A stretch of 64,000 bases of DNA, taken from NCBI RefSeq assembly GCF_011420305.2, contig NZ_CP061769.1, positions 2,839,001 to 2,903,000 on the forward strand, given 5' to 3'. Origin of the DNA: Nocardioides ochotonae (GTDB lineage Bacteria; Actinomycetota; Actinomycetes; Propionibacteriales; Nocardioidaceae). Position 1 is the stretch's first letter, and each line of letters starts with the position of its first letter. The position numbers and the translations under genes were made by a program. Positions 9,394-17,720 of the stretch are shown in pieces. The notes below the pieces were generated by a model, which saw only the letters and a program-made list of their open reading frames with translations, did not search any database and was not told the DNA's origin.

Positions 9394-11775
9394 TCAGTCC
9401 CGCGTGCGCACGGCGAGCTCGTCGTCGCGGGCGAGGACCAGCAGGTCACCGCCCAGGTCGGTGCGCAGCACCCGTGCCCCCGCGGCCTCGAACGGCGTCA
9501 GCGCGTCCGGCGCCGGATGTCCGTAGTCGTTGTCCTCACCCACCGAGACCAGCACCACCCGCGCCCCCAGCGAGGTGAGGAAGTCGGGATCCTGGTGCCT
9601 GCTGCCGTGGTGGGGCAGCTTGAGCACGTCGACCTGGAGGCCGGCCACCTGGCGTTCCAGCGCTGCCTGCCCCGGAGGCTCGAGGTCCCCGGTCAGCAGG
9701 GCACTCACCCCGGCGACCTCGACGAGGAGCACCACGCTGGCGTCGTTGGCCGTCGTACCGTCGCCGGGGCCGTCGTACGGCGCGGGGTCGGCCGGGCGCA
9801 GCACCTCGATCCGCGCCTCCCCGACCGTCCGCTCCCCCGGCGCCGCCGTCCGCACGGGTACGCCGGCCGCCGCGGCAGCCGCGACCACGTCGGCCACGGC
9901 CGCGGGCGGGTCCAGCAGGGAGGCCGTCTCGATGGCGCCGACGCTGCGCCCGTCGAGGACGCCGGCGAGGCCCGCGACGTGGTCGGCGTGGAAGTGGGTG
10001 AGCACCAGCAGCGGCACCTCGCGCACCCCGAGGTCGTCGAGGCAACGGTCGACCGCGCCCGGGTCCGGCCCGGCGTCCACCACCGCGCCCGCGTGTTCGC
10101 CGGTCCGCACGACCAGTGCGTCACCCTGGCCCACGTCACAGGCGGCAAGCACCCAGTCCCCGCCGGGCCAGCCCGGCGTCGGGATCCGCACGAACACCGC
10201 GGCGATCGCGACCAGGCAGCACGCCACACCGGCCAGCGGACGGCGCAGGACCCACGGGCCGGCGAGCGCCAGGACCCCACAGAGGAGGGTGAGCAGCGTG
10301 AGCGAGGCGGCACCGGCCTCCCAGTCGACCGCCGCCGTGGGCAGTGCGGCGCCGCGCCGGGCGACCAGGATGATCCAGGCGACGCACCACGACGCCAGCG
10401 TGCCGAGCAGCGCGCCCGCCGGGGCCCACAGCAGCCCGACCAGCCCGCCGGCGAGACCCAGCACGGTCGCAGGCCCGACGACCGGGGCGACGAGCAGGTT
10501 GGCCAGGACCGCGACGAGGCTCACCTCGCCGGAGATCCCGGCGACCACCGGAGTGCAGGCCAGCTGGGCGGCGGCCGGGACCGCCACCGCCTCGGCCAGC
10601 CAGCGCGGCAGCCAGCGGGCCATGGCGTCGCGCCAGCCCGGGGCGAGCACGAGGATGCCCGCGGTCGCCAGCACCGACAGCGCGAACCCCGCGGTGACCG
10701 CGAGCGAGGGCTGCACCAGCAGGAGCGCCACCACGGCGGCTCCGAGGGCGCGCATGCCCCGGCGCAGCCCGTTGGCGCCCATCCCGACGAGCGCGACAGT
10801 GCCCATCACGGCCGCGCGCAGCACGCTCGGCTCGGTGCGGGCCAGCAGCACGAAGCCGAGGATCCCGAGCGCCCCCACCACGAGCAGCCACCGGCCGCGC
10901 ACCCCTGACCAGCGGGCGAGCACCAGGAGGAACCCGACGACGAGGGTCAGGTTGGTGCCGGAGACCGCGAGCAGGTGGGTCAGCCCGGTGGCCCGGAAGT
11001 CGTCGGCGAGCCCCGGATCCAGGCCGGCGTCGTCGCCGTTGACCATCGCCGGCACCAGCACCTGCTGGTCGGCCGGACGGTGCGCGACCGAGGCGCGCAG
11101 GGACGCTCGCACCGCCGCGGCCGCGCGCCACCAGACGTCGGGGTCGCTGACGCTGACCGGACGCCCGGTCGGGCTCAGCACGCCGGCGAGGTCGGCCTGA
11201 TCGGGTGGAGCGAGCCGGCCGCCGAAGCGGACCCCGGAGCCCAGCGGCAGGTCGAGCCACTGCTCGTCGCCGATCACCAGCACCGGGGCGCGCAGCCGGT
11301 GCATGCGCCCGCGCCCCTCGATCTCCAGCACCGTGACCCGCACCAGGACGACGTCGCCGAAGCGGCCGGCCACCGGGCGCGGGTCGGAGGCCACGACCCC
11401 CAGGGCCGACACCACGGCGCGTTCCTCGGCCAGCCGCCCGACCGGTCCCTCGGTCACCTGCTGCTGGCGCACCAGGACGGCGACGACGACCGCGCCCGCC
11501 ACCAGGACCACGGCTCCGGCGGTGCGCACCGTCCCCGGCGGCCAGCGGCCGCGGCGCACCCCGTGGGCGAGGGCGGCGAGTCCGCACAGCACGGTGACGA
11601 CGACCGCGCCGAGCAGCCCCGGGCGCAGCAGGTGAGCGGCCAGGCCCCCTGCCCAGGCGCCGAGCCCCAGCAGCGGCATCCGCAGGTCGGGGAGGTCACG
11701 CAGCGCCGCCCACCCGTCGACCCGGCCGTCCTGCGCCAGGTGCTCGGCCGCTGGCGGGACCCGGCGCCCGGCCAC
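9394..11775 (-). CDS. comEC: ComEC/Rec2 family competence DNA-uptake channel protein
   Basis: A 793-aa polytopic membrane protein expected to carry single-stranded DNA across the membrane during transformation. Order: N-terminal membrane helices, an OB-like DUF4131 region, the competence core with many helices (LAVSGTNLTLVVGFLLVLAR and following), and a C-terminal metallo-beta-lactamase domain with LTHFHADHVAGLAG. It starts five bases after the comEA stop, so the two are co-transcribed. No pilus genes are present in the window, and natural competence is rarely shown in this group. Confidence 0.95.
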   Translation of the reverse strand: MAGRRVPPAAEHLAQDGRVDGWAALRDLPDLRMPLLGLGAWAGGLAAHLLRPGLLGAVVVTVLCGLAALAHGVRRGRWPPGTVRTAGAVVLVAGAVVVAVLVRQQQVTEGPVGRLAEERAVVSALGVVASDPRPVAGRFGDVVLVRVTVLEIEGRGRMHRLRAPVLVIGDEQWLDLPLGSGVRFGGRLAPPDQADLAGVLSPTGRPVSVSDPDVWWRAAAAVRASLRASVAHRPADQQVLVPAMVNGDDAGLDPGLADDFRATGLTHLLAVSGTNLTLVVGFLLVLARWSGVRGRWLLVVGALGILGFVLLARTEPSVLRAAVMGTVALVGMGANGLRRGMRALGAAVVALLLVQPSLAVTAGFALSVLATAGILVLAPGWRDAMARWLPRWLAEAVAVPAAAQLACTPVVAGISGEVSLVAVLANLLVAPVVGPATVLGLAGGLVGLLWAPAGALLGTLASWCVAWIILVARRGAALPTAAVDWEAGAASLTLLTLLCGVLALAGPWVLRRPLAGVACCLVAIAAVFVRIPTPGWPGGDWVLAACDVGQGDALVVRTGEHAGAVVDAGPDPGAVDRCLDDLGVREVPLLVLTHFHADHVAGLAGVLDGRSVGAIETASLLDPPAAVADVVAAAAAAGVPVRTAAPGERTVGEARIEVLRPADPAPYDGPGDGTTANDASVVLLVEVAGVSALLTGDLEPPGQAALERQVAGLQVDVLKLPHHGSRHQDPDFLTSLGARVVLVSVGEDNDYGHPAPDALTPFEAAGARVLRTDLGGDLLVLARDDELAVRTRD

Positions 11776-11780
11776 CGGGT

Positions 11781-12800
11781 TCAGACCGTCACGAGCGGTG
11801 CCAGGTCGGCCAGCGTCGCATCACCGATGCCGTCGACCTCCAGCAGCTCCTCCACCGCGCTGAACCCGCCGTGCTCCTGACGCCACGCGATGATCGCCCC
11901 GGCCGTGACCGGCCCGACCCCGGGCAGCGTCTCCAGCTCGGCCTGGTCGGCCAGGTTGAGGTTGACCAAGGCTCCGGTGGAGGAGCCGGGAGCCGCCGGG
12001 ACCCCTGCAGCCGAGGCCGCGACCCCGGGTGGCGCCGGTACGCCGACGAGCACCTGCTCGCCGTCGATGAGCACCCGCGCCAGGTTGAGGTCGATCAGGT
12101 CGACGCCGGGGCGGGCCCCACCGACCGCCTCGAGCGCGTCGATCACCCGGGACCCGGCGGGAAGCACGGCGATGCCCGGGCGCCTCACCTTGCCGGCCAC
12201 GTCCACGGTGACCGTCCCCGACGTACCCGGAGAGCCGAGCGTCCCCGGTGGGCCGGGCTGCCCCGTGGCCGGCGCACCGGTGACCGGCGTACCTTCGGCG
12301 GGGCCCGAGCCGGCGCCAGGCGTCGTGCCGGCGACCGGGGAGCTTCCCGCCGCGGAGAGCCGGCCGACCGGCTCGCTGCTGTCCGAGCGCACCACCCACC
12401 AGCAGGTGACCGCCAGTCCGACGGCGACCAGCACGGCGACGACCGCCACGGCGCCGGAACCCAGTCCGGCGCGACCCCGCAGCGGGTCCGGGACGAGCGC
12501 GGCCAGCCCGAGGCCGCGGCGACGCGACGCGTGGCGGCCCGGGACCGGGATCGGGGCCGCCGGGGTCATCCCGGGGACTTCCGACCCGAGGCCCTCGGCC
12601 GTCGGGGTCCCCCACGCGGCCCGCTCGACGGCCGGCGCGCCGACGTGGGTGTGCTCGCGCCACCACTCCTGGTCGTCCTCGACCTCCGCCGACGCCGCCT
12701 GGTCGGGCGCGGCCCGGGCGCCGGCCAGCTCGGCGCCGAGCACCGCCAGCCGGCGGGCGACGGCGGCCTCGTGCTCAGGATGGGTACGACGGCTGCGCAT
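11781..12800 (-). CDS. comEA: ComEA family helix-hairpin-helix DNA-binding protein
   Basis: A 339-aa membrane-anchored DNA receptor. It has a long cytoplasmic N-terminus (about 1-115), one membrane helix (VAVVAVLVAVGLAVTCWWVV), a Pro/Gly/Thr-rich linker, an SLBB-type domain (VDVAGKVRRPGIAVLPAGSR) and a C-terminal helix-hairpin-helix pair (LNLADQAELETLPGVGPVTA). At the promoter, TAGCGT (12807-12812, minus strand) ends six bases before the ATG, so the comEA-comEC message looks leaderless. The unusually long N-terminal region is common in actinobacterial ComEA. Confidence 0.93.
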   Translation of the reverse strand: MRSRRTHPEHEAAVARRLAVLGAELAGARAAPDQAASAEVEDDQEWWREHTHVGAPAVERAAWGTPTAEGLGSEVPGMTPAAPIPVPGRHASRRRGLGLAALVPDPLRGRAGLGSGAVAVVAVLVAVGLAVTCWWVVRSDSSEPVGRLSAAGSSPVAGTTPGAGSGPAEGTPVTGAPATGQPGPPGTLGSPGTSGTVTVDVAGKVRRPGIAVLPAGSRVIDALEAVGGARPGVDLIDLNLARVLIDGEQVLVGVPAPPGVAASAAGVPAAPGSSTGALVNLNLADQAELETLPGVGPVTAGAIIAWRQEHGGFSAVEELLEVDGIGDATLADLAPLVTV

Positions 12801-12957
12801 GGGGCGACGCTAGGAGCGCGTGGCCCAGCCTCGCCGACTGCTGCCGGGCGCCTGGGGAGGACGACCGCTCCGGTCCCACCTGTGGACGGTCAGCGGCCCA
12901 GGGCACCGGCTGACGGGTCGAGTCGAGACTTCTGACGGTTGAGTCGAGAGCAGCACC

Positions 12958-13000
12958 GCCATTGGCGCCGACTCGGCGCACCATTCGGGCCGACTCGGCG
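12958..13000 (-). repeat. Dispersed paired repeat, copy 2
   Basis: On the minus strand, two tandem units starting CCGAGTCGG and ending in AATGGTGCG and AATGGCGG. It lies within 6 bases of the degV stop codon. Just to the left (12918-12951) two degenerate plus-strand GAGTCGAGA motifs suggest an older copy. Confidence 0.65.
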
Positions 13001-13005
13001 ACGGG

Positions 13006-13869
13006 CTAGGAGATGGTGGGGCGGGGGGCGACGCAGACGGCGATCATGCCCGGGCCGACGTGGGCGCCGAGGACGGCGCCGAGCTCCCCGCAGTCCACCG
13101 CGCGCCCGGCGAGGCCGTCGGCGAGGCGGGTGCTGAGCCGCTCGGTCAGTGCGGCGGCCCGGTCGGGATTGGCGAGGTGGGCCACGGTGACGTCCACCTG
13201 CTGCTCCCCCGCGGCCGCGACCGCGAGCTCCTCGAGCCGGTTCAGCGCGCGGGTCGAGGTGCGCACCCGCTCCAGCGGGACCACCCGGCCGTCCTCGAAG
13301 CCCAGCAGCGGCTTCACGGCGAGCGCGCTGCCCAGCAGGGCGGCGGCGGCTCCGATGCGCCCGCCGCGGCGCAGGTACTCCAAGGTGTCGACGTAGAACA
13401 GCGAGCGGGCGCCGGCCGCGACGTCCCGGGCGGCCTGCGCCGCCTCGTCGGCCGAGGCACCGGCCTCGAGTGCAGCGGCGGCCGCGCGCACGGCGTACCC
13501 CACCGCGGGACCGACCTGGCGGGTGTCGACGCAGACCACCCGGATGCCGGCGTCGCGCGCGGCCACCTGCACGGACTCGAAGGTCCCGCTCATCTCCGCC
13601 GACAGGTGCACCGAGACGACCTCGGTGGCGCCCTCCTCGGCGAGGCGGCGGTAGGTCTCGGCGAACACCACCGGCGCGGGCCGGGAGGTGCTGACCGGGG
13701 TGAAGTCGCGCAGCGCCTGCGCGACGACCTCCGGGCGCGCGTCCTCGGTGCCCTCGTCGAACACCTTCGGACCGATGACCACCTGCAGCGGCACGACCGC
13801 GATGCCGAGCACCGCCGCGAGGGCGGGCTCGAGCATCGCGGTCGAGTCGGTGACGAGTCGGACCGGCAT
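13006..13869 (-). CDS. DegV family fatty acid-binding protein
   Basis: A 287-aa DegV-fold protein; the family binds a fatty acid in a cleft and in Firmicutes serves as FakB for fatty acid kinase. It opens MPVRLVTDSTAMLEP with the invariant DST, and has HLSAEMSGTFES and the DTRQVGPAVGYAV and LEYLRRGGRIG blocks. The ATG is placed seven bases after TAATCT (13877-13882, minus strand), again leaderless-like. Longer upstream frame runs into leuS in the wrong frame. It lies between leuS and comEA, the usual actinobacterial position. Confidence 0.93.
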   Translation of the reverse strand: MPVRLVTDSTAMLEPALAAVLGIAVVPLQVVIGPKVFDEGTEDARPEVVAQALRDFTPVSTSRPAPVVFAETYRRLAEEGATEVVSVHLSAEMSGTFESVQVAARDAGIRVVCVDTRQVGPAVGYAVRAAAAALEAGASADEAAQAARDVAAGARSLFYVDTLEYLRRGGRIGAAAALLGSALAVKPLLGFEDGRVVPLERVRTSTRALNRLEELAVAAAGEQQVDVTVAHLANPDRAAALTERLSTRLADGLAGRAVDCGELGAVLGAHVGPGMIAVCVAPRPTIS

Positions 13870-13906
13870 GGCGGTGAGATTAGAGCAGGAGGACCCCGTC
13901 GCGACG

Positions 13907-16435
13907 TCAGACGACGATGTTGACCAGCTTGGGCGCACGCACGACCACCTTGCGCACCGCGCGGCCGTCGATCGCACGGACCACGGCGGGGTCCGCCAGG
14001 GCCAGCTGCTCCAGGTCCGCCTCGGAGATGTCCGGGGCCACCTCCAGCCGGGCCTTGACCTTGCCCTGGATCTGCACGACCGCCGTGACGGTGTCCTCGA
14101 CCAGCAGCGCCGGGTCGACGCTCGGCCAGCCGGCGCGGGCGACGCTGGGCTCGTGGCCCAGGCGCTCCCACATCTCCTCGGCGGTGTACGGCGCGACGAG
14201 GGACAGCAGGATCGCCACCGCCTCGGTCGCCTCGCGCACCGCCGGGTCGGCCGGGCCACAGCCGGAGTCGATGGCCTTGCGGGTGAGGTTCACCAGCTCC
14301 ATCGTGCGCGCGACCATGACGTTGAACCGGTGGCTCTCGATCAGCTGGGTCGCGTCCGCGACGGTTCGGTGCACCGCACGGCGCAGCGCCAGGTCGCCGC
14401 CCTCGGCCGGGGTGCCGACCGGCGAGGTGACGTCGCCGGACAGGCGCCAGGCGCGCTGCAGGAACTTCACCGAGCCGCCGGGCGACAGGTCGGCCCAGTC
14501 GATGTCGTCCTCCGGCGGACCGGCGAACACCATCGTCAGGCGGACCGCGTCGACGCCGTAGGTGTCGATCATCTCGCCCAGGTTGACGCCGTTGCCCAGC
14601 GACTTGCTCATCGCCTTGCCACCGTTGATGACCTGGCCCTGGTTGAGCAGGGCGCTGAACGGCTCGACGAAGTCGACCATGCCCATGTCGTGCAGGACCT
14701 TGGTGAAGAAGCGGCTGTAGAGCAGGTGCAGGATCGCGTGCTCGACGCCGCCGACATACTGCGCCACCGGCATCCACTCGCGCGCCTTGGCGGGGTCGAA
14801 CGGGCCGTCCTCGTAGTGCGGGTCCAGGTAGCGCAGGTAGTACCAGGAGGAGTCGACGAAGGTGTCCATCGTGTCGCTGTCCCGCTTGGCGGGGCCACCG
14901 CACGAGGGGCACTCGACGTTGACCCAGTCCTCGGCCGCGGCCAGCGGCGAGGTGCCCTTGGGCTTCAGGTCGGCGCCCTTGAGGTTGTCGGGCAGCCGCA
15001 CCGGCAGCTGGTCCTCCGGCACCGGCACCTCACCGCACGAGTCGCAGTGCACGATCGGGATCGGCGCGCCCCAGAAGCGCTGGCGGCTCAGCAGCCAGTC
15101 GCGCAGCCGGAAGTTGACGGTGCCGGTCCCCCGGCCGTCGGCCTCCAGCTGCTCGATGATCCGGCTGATCCCGGCGGCCTTGTCGCTCAGCCCGTCCAGC
15201 GGGCCGGAGTTGACGTAGGTGCCGTCGCCGACGGTGGCGACGTAGGTCTCCTCGGGGTTGCCCTCGGCGCCCTCGACGTCGACCACGCGGCGTACCGGCA
15301 GGTCGAAGGTCTTCGCGAAGTCCAGGTCGCGCTGGTCGTGCGCGGGCACCGCCATGATCGCGCCGGTGCCGTAGTCGGCCAGCACGTAGTCGGAGGCCCA
15401 CACGGGGATCCGCTCGCCGTTGACCGGGTTGATCGCGGTGACGCCCAGGTCCAGACCGGTCTTGGGCCGGTCGGTCGCCAGCCGGTCGATGTCGGTCGCC
15501 TTGCGGACCTCCGCGAGGTACGCCGCCAGCGCGTCGGCCCGCTCGGGCGCGACGATCTCGGCGGCCAGCGCGGCGTCGGCCGCCACCACCATGAAGGTGG
15601 CGCCGTACAGCGTGTCCGGGCGGGTGGTGAACACCGTGACGGTGCGCGTCGAGCCGTCGGCCAGCTCGATGTCGAAGTCGACGTGCGCGCCCTCGGAGCG
15701 GCCGATCCAGTTGCGCTGCATGGCCAGCACCCGGTCCGGCCAGGTGCCCTTGAGCTGCTCCATGTCGTCGAGCAGCCGCTGGGCGTAGTCGGTGACCTTG
15801 AAGTACCACTGGTTCAGCTCGCGCTTGGTCACCTCGGCGCCGCAGCGCTCGCACATGCCCTGCACGACCTGCTCGTTGGCCAGCACCGTCTGGTCGTTCG
15901 GGCACCAGTTGACCGGGCTGTTCTTGCGGTAGGCCAGGCCCTGCTCGCGGAACTTCAGGAACAGCCACTGGGTCCAGCGGTAGTACTCCGGGTCGGAGGT
16001 GTGCAGCCGGTGCGACCAGTCGAAGGAGATCGCGTAGCGGCGGAAGGACTCCGCCTGGGTCTCGATGTTGGCGTAGGTGTAGACCGCCGGGTGCTCGTCG
16101 TTCTTGATCGCGGCGTTCTCGGCGGGCAGGCCGAAGGAGTCCCAGCCGATCGGGTTCAGCACGTCGAAGCCCTGCTGCCACCAGTAGCGCGCGACGACGT
16201 CGTGCAGCGCCATCACCTCGGCGTGACCCATGTGCAGGTCGCCGGAGGGGTAGGGGAACATCGTCAGCGCGTAGCGCTTCTCCGCGCCCTCGCCCGCCGA
16301 TCCGGCGCGGAACTGGTCGAGCTCCTCCCACACCGGGCGCCACTTGTCCTGGACCGCGGCGACGTCGTAGGTCACGGGCTCCTGCTCGGAGGTCTGGGCC
16401 GCGCTGGGCGTGGGGGTGGAGGTCTGCTCGCTCAT
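13907..16435 (-). CDS. leuS: Leucyl-tRNA synthetase
   Basis: Class I synthetase charging tRNA-Leu, 842 aa. The HIGH-type motif is [13 protein letters not shown] near residue 55 and the KMSKS-type loop is AMSKSLGNG near residue 608; the connective editing domain and anticodon domain ([16 protein letters not shown]) are in place. The start MSEQTSTPT has GAGAACGAG just upstream; the longer in-frame ATG at 16516 would place the attenuator inside the coding sequence. Expression is very likely controlled by the leader described at 16498-16594. Confidence 0.97.
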   Translation of the reverse strand: MSEQTSTPTPSAAQTSEQEPVTYDVAAVQDKWRPVWEELDQFRAGSAGEGAEKRYALTMFPYPSGDLHMGHAEVMALHDVVARYWWQQGFDVLNPIGWDSFGLPAENAAIKNDEHPAVYTYANIETQAESFRRYAISFDWSHRLHTSDPEYYRWTQWLFLKFREQGLAYRKNSPVNWCPNDQTVLANEQVVQGMCERCGAEVTKRELNQWYFKVTDYAQRLLDDMEQLKGTWPDRVLAMQRNWIGRSEGAHVDFDIELADGSTRTVTVFTTRPDTLYGATFMVVAADAALAAEIVAPERADALAAYLAEVRKATDIDRLATDRPKTGLDLGVTAINPVNGERIPVWASDYVLADYGTGAIMAVPAHDQRDLDFAKTFDLPVRRVVDVEGAEGNPEETYVATVGDGTYVNSGPLDGLSDKAAGISRIIEQLEADGRGTGTVNFRLRDWLLSRQRFWGAPIPIVHCDSCGEVPVPEDQLPVRLPDNLKGADLKPKGTSPLAAAEDWVNVECPSCGGPAKRDSDTMDTFVDSSWYYLRYLDPHYEDGPFDPAKAREWMPVAQYVGGVEHAILHLLYSRFFTKVLHDMGMVDFVEPFSALLNQGQVINGGKAMSKSLGNGVNLGEMIDTYGVDAVRLTMVFAGPPEDDIDWADLSPGGSVKFLQRAWRLSGDVTSPVGTPAEGGDLALRRAVHRTVADATQLIESHRFNVMVARTMELVNLTRKAIDSGCGPADPAVREATEAVAILLSLVAPYTAEEMWERLGHEPSVARAGWPSVDPALLVEDTVTAVVQIQGKVKARLEVAPDISEADLEQLALADPAVVRAIDGRAVRKVVVRAPKLVNIVV

Positions 16436-16497
16436 CTCGTTCTCTCGTCGGCCGGTGGGATCGCCTGCTACCTGCCGGGGCCAAACGCCCCGGGCAC

Positions 16498-16523
16498 AAA
16501 AAAGCCCCTCGCGCACGAGGGGC
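16498..16523 (-). terminator. leuS attenuator terminator
   Basis: On the leuS strand, GCCCCTCG-loop TGCG-CGAGGGGC (16504-16523) followed by six T (16498-16503). A textbook intrinsic terminator placed between the leader peptide and leuS, about 60 nt before the leuS ATG. Confidence 0.88.
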
Positions 16524-16525
16524 GG

Positions 16526-16554
16526 CCGCGTCGGGTCGTGCTTGCTCGACGCGG
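16526..16554 (-). promoter_or_regulatory. leuS leader hairpin (pause/antiterminator partner)
   Basis: CCGCGTCG pairs perfectly with CGACGCGG (8 bp). The 5' arm begins immediately after the leader-peptide stop codon. Its loop contains GCACGA, complementary to TCGTGC in the terminator 5' arm and loop, so a ribosome stalled on the Leu codons would mask this stem and permit the alternative pairing. Confidence 0.75.
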
Positions 16555-16581
16555 CTAGCTAAGGAGCAGGGTCCTGCACAT
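16555..16581 (-). CDS. leuS leader peptide MCRTLLLS
   Basis: Eight-residue ORF whose codons 5-7 are CTG CTC CTT, three consecutive leucines, followed by AGC and TAG. An in-frame ATG three codons earlier (16590) would give [12 protein letters not shown] prefer the shorter form because TACCAT (16589-16594, minus strand) lies seven bases before the second ATG, a leaderless arrangement seen repeatedly in this window. The role, ribosome-mediated sensing of charged tRNA-Leu, is inferred from the hairpins that follow; attenuation by leader peptides is established for amino acid genes in actinobacteria. Confidence 0.82.
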   Translation of the reverse strand: MCRTLLLS

Positions 16582-16661
16582 GCCTGCCATGGTAACGCTC
16601 CGCACGAGCCGTTGCGCCACCGGAGAGGTCGCCGAGGGTCCCAGGCCGCCGGGCTCGGCGC

Positions 16662-17648
16662 TCAGCGGGCGGCGCGCGCGTAGGCGGCGGGGGTCTGCCC
16701 GGTCCAGCGCCGGAAGGCGAGGATGAAGCTGGAGGCCTCGGCGTACCCGACCCGACGCGCGACCTCGGCCACCGAGATCGTCGAGCGGCCCCCGAGCAGC
16801 GAGCAGGCGAGCGAGGCGCGCACCTCGTCGAGCAGCTCCTGGTAGGAGGTCTCGCACTCCGCGAGGTGACGACGCAGGGTGCGCTCGGTGCGCCCGAGGG
16901 CGGCAGCGACCTCCCCCATCGGTGCGCCCCGGGAGAGGTGCTGGGTGATCAGCACCCGCACCTCCTGGGCCAGCCCGGTGCGCGCGCGGCGCCGGGTGAC
17001 GGTCTCGGCGCACAGCCGCTCGGCCAGCACCCGCGAGCGCTGGTCCCCGGCGGGCAGCGGCCGGTCGAGCTCGGCGGCCCGGAACTCCAGGACCGCCTCG
17101 CGCGCGCCGATCCGCATCGTCGCGCCGACCCCGCCGGGCACCAGCTCGTCGAGGACCGCCCCGATCGCCGCCGCGTCGCGGGCGACGAGGAAGGCGCGCA
17201 CGTCGTCGGGCAGCGCGGCGCCGTCGACGTGCACCACCACCCGGTCGCCGACCAACGTCGCGCGGGGCAGCGCGAAGGTGAAGCTGAGGTCGATGAAGCG
17301 CAGCGCCACGTCCATCGCGTCCAGCACGGTGCGACTGGCGAGCAGCGCGTAGCCGAAGATGCCGAAGGTCTCGGCGCGGTACGTCGCGCCGACGGCCGCC
17401 CCCGCGCCGGTGCCGCAGTGGCGCTGCAGGTTGCGCACCACGGTGAGCTCCTGGGCCGCGGTCACCTCGCGGTCGGCGACGCCGAGGTCACCGACGCCGA
17501 GCCCGCTGCCGGCCAGCGCGCTGCTCGCGGGGACGCCGTGCGCCCCGGCGTACCGCACGAGCAGGGCGACGCCGGCGACCGCGCGCGGGAACTCCCAGTC
17601 GCGGGCCGCAGGGTCCCCGAGCAGGGGCGAGACGGACGGGGCGGACAT
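16662..17648 (-). CDS. AraC family transcriptional regulator (arabinose-binding-like sensor domain)
   Basis: A 328-aa regulator. The N-terminal two-thirds resemble the Arabinose_bd/OruR-type sensor domain (FGIFGYALLASRTVLDAMDVA), and the C-terminal AraC helix-turn-helix pair ends SSFILAFRRWTGQTPAAYARA. It is divergent from the monooxygenase gene 70 bp away, and the two start codons lie in an inverted repeat, so it probably controls that gene and itself. Its -10 is CATAAT (17656-17661, minus strand), seven bases from the ATG. Inducer unknown; a ketone or terpenoid is a guess from the neighbours. Confidence 0.9.
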   Translation of the reverse strand: MSAPSVSPLLGDPAARDWEFPRAVAGVALLVRYAGAHGVPASSALAGSGLGVGDLGVADREVTAAQELTVVRNLQRHCGTGAGAAVGATYRAETFGIFGYALLASRTVLDAMDVALRFIDLSFTFALPRATLVGDRVVVHVDGAALPDDVRAFLVARDAAAIGAVLDELVPGGVGATMRIGAREAVLEFRAAELDRPLPAGDQRSRVLAERLCAETVTRRRARTGLAQEVRVLITQHLSRGAPMGEVAAALGRTERTLRRHLAECETSYQELLDEVRASLACSLLGGRSTISVAEVARRVGYAEASSFILAFRRWTGQTPAAYARAAR

Positions 17649-17720
17649 GTCCGGAATTATGCATCGACTCCCGGCTGGTGCCTCCCCTGTCCGGACCGGC
17701 GCGCCTAGGTTTCCGGACAT
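17647..17720. promoter_or_regulatory. Mirror-image divergent promoter/operator
   Basis: ATGTCCGGAA (17647-17656) and its exact reverse complement TTCCGGACAT (17711-17720) bracket the gap and include bases of both start codons. A third TGTCCGGAC lies at 17689-17697. Reading outward, each gene shows a -10 (CATAAT or TAGGTT), the identical seven bases TCCGGAC, then ATG. Confidence 0.7.
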
